From the NCBI GenBank assembly GCA_047495785.1, contig JBLDXI010000009.1, positions 558,001-622,000 on the forward strand: DNA of 64,000 bases. Reading direction: 5' to 3'. A program made the translations under genes and the position numbers. The DNA comes from Lepidodermella squamata. Its lineage: Eukaryota > Gastrotricha. This document shows positions 60,867-64,000 of this stretch, in pieces; position 1 is the first letter of the stretch, and each line of letters begins with the position of its first letter. The notes beneath the pieces are model-generated. The model was not told the origin of the DNA. It was given only the letters and a program-made list of their open reading frames with translations, and did no database searches.

Positions 60867-63300
60867 ATGCCGAGGTATTTTATTACGTGTAAACAAAACT
60901 CCTCACTAAAAACCGAGCTGTTTGCCGATGGCACAAGTGAATTCGCCATCGGGCGTGGTTACGAAAACAACCTCATCCTAGTGAAAAACAAACTAATATC
61001 CCGCCGGCATTGTCAACTATTCAAAGAACCAAACAAGACGATACGACTGATGGCTGATACGGATGTGAACGGCGTTGTCATCAACGATCGTTTGCTGATT
61101 CTGAGCGGCGAGTCCGTACTGCTTCGGAATGGCGACGAATTTTACGTTGTTCATAGCCGAAAGCGGCCCGAGCAGAACTTATGTTTTATCGTCTCGATCG
61201 AGTCGACCTCTGAAGATGAGACTAATGAGAAATCTGACGAGTTGTCTCACTCTGAAATCAACATTCCATCAAGCCTTGGTGCTAGTTTCGCCGTTGTAGG
61301 TGTTGGCCTAGGTGGTAGCCGTTCGAATGAAGACGGCAGCAGTGATAGCGCTTCGCCTGAGCAATCAGTCACGCCTACGAACCAAAAACCGGCAGATGAA
61401 CAGCCACAAAGCATGTCCAGCGCCACGAAAGCTGCTCTGAAGCCGGAAGCGCAACTTTCGTCGTCGCTGCAGTGTTCGATCTGCTTGTCAATTCTGTACG
61501 ACCCTGTCACTCTATCGCCTTGCATGCACAACTTCTGCGCTGGCTGCTGTTCCGGCTGGCTGGCAACCAATCGGAGATGCCCGTCGTGCCGCCATAAAAT
61601 TTCGCTGCTCAGCAAGAATCCAAGCCTGCGAGCTATTTTGGACGGCTACGTTGCCACCAATCCTGAAGCTGCGAAGCCTAGCGAAGAGAAGGCAATCCTG
61701 GACGCTGCGAATCGGCTGCATTTCGAGCGACCTTTCATATCCGGCAGCTGCCTGCCGCTCAACGAGCGTGGCGGTGATATGATGCGGCCAGCTGGCGACG
61801 ATGCCACCAATTCGGATGCTAACCCGACAGGTAAATATGCCAAAAATTACATTTCGAACCGACAAAACTTTGGTAAATAAGCCAATAAACACCTTGTAAC
61901 AATTTCTTGTGCCATCTCCAGTGGCACGAAACGATTAAACAGAATTGGTAATAATTTGTGCATTGATAAAACGAAATTCAAGTGTTTTCATTTTCATCAC
62001 CATCACTTCAAAACGATTCTCACGCAGTGTTTTCAGCTTGTTATCGCTTGTTTAGTACCGTAATATTGAGAGGACACACTCAACGGAGGAGTAGGATTTT
62101 TTCAAGCTCAGAAAGCTTTTACCAGACTAAAACCGTTTGAACACGATATTGGCCCAATAACTTCTACTATCAATTGCATTTGAACAGAAAGTAGTGCCGA
62201 CTCGAATTCTGACGACGAAAGTGGAAGCTCAGATGACGATAGCAATTTGTCGACAACTGACGACAGCGACGATGACAGCGACGACAATGAACAGGCGAAC
62301 GGATGGCCGCTTGGTTCTGATACTGAAATTGAAGAAAACGACATACCCGAGCGGCATGAGTTTGAGCATGATGTGCATTCAACAGAGCCGATTTGCCGAC
62401 ATTGCGTGCCGGCCGAGGGTGCAACAACCAACGGCAAAGGGAAAAAGAACAAGCCGCCAGCAGCTGCCGATGCAGCTTCTGCCTCAGGCGAGCCGCGTTT
62501 TGTGTGCTCAGACCCGACTCAACACGTTTTGTGCAATTGCTGTGATAGTCCGATGCCGGATCGGCGTATTGACAGGTCAGCTCCGCCTCAAACCTGCTTG
62601 ATCTGCTCGCTCGAATTCTGCAATATGTACTGGCCTTCCGGGTGTCAAAACGGCCAGTGCTCCCCGGGTTGTTTGAAGCTGCTCCGTGATATCGATCTAC
62701 ATACCTTACTTGAGGAAAATCTCGCCTCAGCCCCGGGTGATTCATCTGTCGCTATTCTCCTATTCGGCAATGTTCACGAAACGAACCAGCTTCGGTCTTA
62801 CCTCCAGCGACAGGGAATCTCGGCGAATCAACTGAGAGATATCCTGCTTGACGGGCTGCAATCAGGAAAATACACGACAAAAGCAAAAACTCTGATCGGT
62901 CAGCGCCCTGATCGAAGTACCCCAGTCTGCGGCTATTGTCGCGTCAACATTGTGCAAGGTATTCACCGCTTAAGTATAATTGAAAAAACTTGGGGTAACA
63001 TTTTATTTAAATTGGACAGATTTGCTTTTTGCTTATCGGATGGAAACTCGTGATCCTGTGTCAGACCATCGCCCTAACTGCCCGCATGGGCGCTACTGCG
63101 TCTCGCAGAGCCAGGACTCGACTCACGCGACTGTCGTAAACCACATTTGCGAACCGACGCCACCCGGCATTGTGATTGACGCGCAAACTTTCGAATATTC
63201 GACAATCAAGCTGTCGGCGGAGAGCAGCAGTAACAACATCAATAACTCGGCTCAAAAGAGCAACAACCGGGAACACGGGAGCTATATGGACCTCGACTGA
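60867..63300 (+). CDS. CHFR: CHFR E3 ubiquitin ligase, mitotic checkpoint
   Basis: Exons 60867-61830, 62188-62958 and 63020-63300 (phase 1 joins) give 671 aa; human CHFR is 664. An FHA domain (FAIGRGYENNLILVKNKLIS, RRHCQ, TDVNGVVIND) is followed by an acidic Ser-rich linker. The RING finger is CSICLSILYDPVTLSPCMHN FCAGC with CPSCRHK. The Asp/Ser-rich stretch at the start of exon 2 is longer than usual. The Cys-rich region (CNCCDSPMPDRR, CLICSLEFCNMYWPSGC) matches CHFR. The C-terminus FAYRMETRD, NCPHGRYC, HATVVNHICEPT is the poly(ADP-ribose)-binding PBZ-type finger. CHFR delays mitotic entry under microtubule stress by ubiquitinating PLK1 and Aurora A. An intron-1 read-through ORF adds 16 residues before a stop. 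Confidence 0.95.
61884..61889 (+). promoter_or_regulatory. AATAAA signal inside CHFR intron 1
   Basis: The hexamer lies 4 bases after the in-frame stop reached by reading exon 1 into intron 1. It could support premature polyadenylation. Confidence 0.4.
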
Positions 63301-63821
63301 GAGACCTCATAAATGCATCATCTCACTGATTATGGTGATATATAAAACTGTGGTAGTTTGATTATTTGAACTCTGGTGAAAGCTCCTAAACTTATTCTTC
63401 CAAGTTAAATACTATAAAAAAATGGTGAATTTCTCAGCTTATTGGCATATAAATTCGGTGAACGCACTATTTTTTAGCCTCACTGCTTGGTTCAATGTGG
63501 GCGAACCCCGCATATAATTTCTATTCAACAACTCCAAAGCAATCAAATCGGTTATACCTGTCATTTTGCTATGGTTTCCAGCTTGCTTCAGAATTATTAC
63601 CTATTCGAGTGCAGAAAATAAAAAGAGCAGTTTGAACCGTGTTTGTTTTTATTTTGTCACGATAGTTGACTGGATGACAGTTTCCTCCGCGAGTACTCTT
63701 TCACAATCAATAAAAATTAAATCCGATGAGATGTTGCTAGTGTCTATAAATATAATTATTTCATCCCGAAATTTCAGAGAAAGGAGCAATTTCATTAGTG
63801 AGTCTGAAGAAATCAGTAATT
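63301..63821. other. CHFR 3' flank, no gene seen
   Basis: A/T-rich spacer between CHFR and the convergent minus-strand gene end. AATAAA-like words near 63617 may serve CHFR. Confidence 0.45.
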
Positions 63822-64000
63822 TTAGTCGGGGTTGCCCTTGCCCCACAAGCCCGTGTAAGGCGGCGGAAGTGGCGGGGCCTTGGAAGCGTTGTCTTCTTGA
63901 GCAGAGGACTCCAGGGAATCTACCGTGTGCACCTGCGTCGCGTCTTGCCGCCGCAAATGCATGAGCGAGCGCGCCTGGCCACGAGACGACCGCGGGGGTT
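63822..64000 (-). CDS. 3' end of a gene cut by the window edge
   Basis: The minus strand is open from the window end to TAA at 63822-63824: about 58 residues in the phase set by the stop. It is rich in Arg, Ser and Pro (SSRGQARSLMHLRRQDATQ, APPLPPYTGLWGKGNPD at the end). GC content is high, like the coding exons nearby. The Pro-rich end with PPLPPY could be a short cytoplasmic tail. The family is not recognised. Confidence 0.5.
   Translation of the reverse strand, partial: PPRSSRGQARSLMHLRRQDATQVHTVDSLESSAQEDNASKAPPLPPPYTGLWGKGNPD

Overview
The window is animal (metazoan) nuclear DNA. It holds about nineteen multi-exon, single-copy-type protein genes. Their GT-AG introns are mostly about 50-70 bases, with a few near or above 180. 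It carries no bacterial or viral hallmark genes. Homologues of LRRC45, CCDC74, CHFR, TMEM132, Slingshot, CaMKIV and neuronal-type syntaxins point to a bilaterian invertebrate with a compact genome. I cannot name a phylum from the sequence alone. All exon models here were built by eye from reading frame, splice sites, phase and remembered family resemblance. No database search was run.

Layout. 1-11 kb is gene-poor: a DNTTIP1-like gene (-), an unrecognised plus-strand spliced ORF, a broken RPL8 fragment and a tRNA-like repeat. 11.06-19.08 kb is a head-to-tail cluster of three plasma-membrane syntaxin (Qa-SNARE) genes on the minus strand. 19-24 kb is non-coding, with simple repeats and a retroelement-like hairpin. 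24-33 kb carries a CaMKIV-type kinase, RMND1, LRRC45 and ANKRD13, all on minus. 33.9-39.8 kb is a TMEM132 gene (+) with an unusually long intron. 40.7-45.1 kb has a two-CNB-domain protein (-), an unrecognised small gene (-) and an LDLa-repeat, probably GPI-anchored protein (+). 46.2-56.7 kb has Slingshot phosphatase, TMEM230, RNA polymerase subunit RPABC4 and HNRNPK on minus, a decayed plus-strand ORF, then CCDC74 on minus. 58.8-63.3 kb has an intronless methionine synthase reductase (MTRR) and CHFR on plus. The 3' end of another minus-strand gene enters at the right edge.

The most striking locus is the first syntaxin gene (11063-15914). It holds three sets of alternative exons. Two Habc exons are both exactly 109 nt. 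Two exons for the C-terminal half of the SNARE helix are both exactly 111 nt. Four terminal membrane-anchor exons follow. Sixteen proteins could in principle be produced from one gene. Two divergent paralogues lie directly upstream. One of them (17730-19082) has Thr instead of the nearly invariant Gln at the SNARE zero layer and needs a GC-AG intron to keep frame. No shared pathway links the other neighbours. LRRC45, CCDC74 and perhaps the CNB protein fit centrosome or cilium roles; Slingshot and CaMKIV are signalling enzymes.
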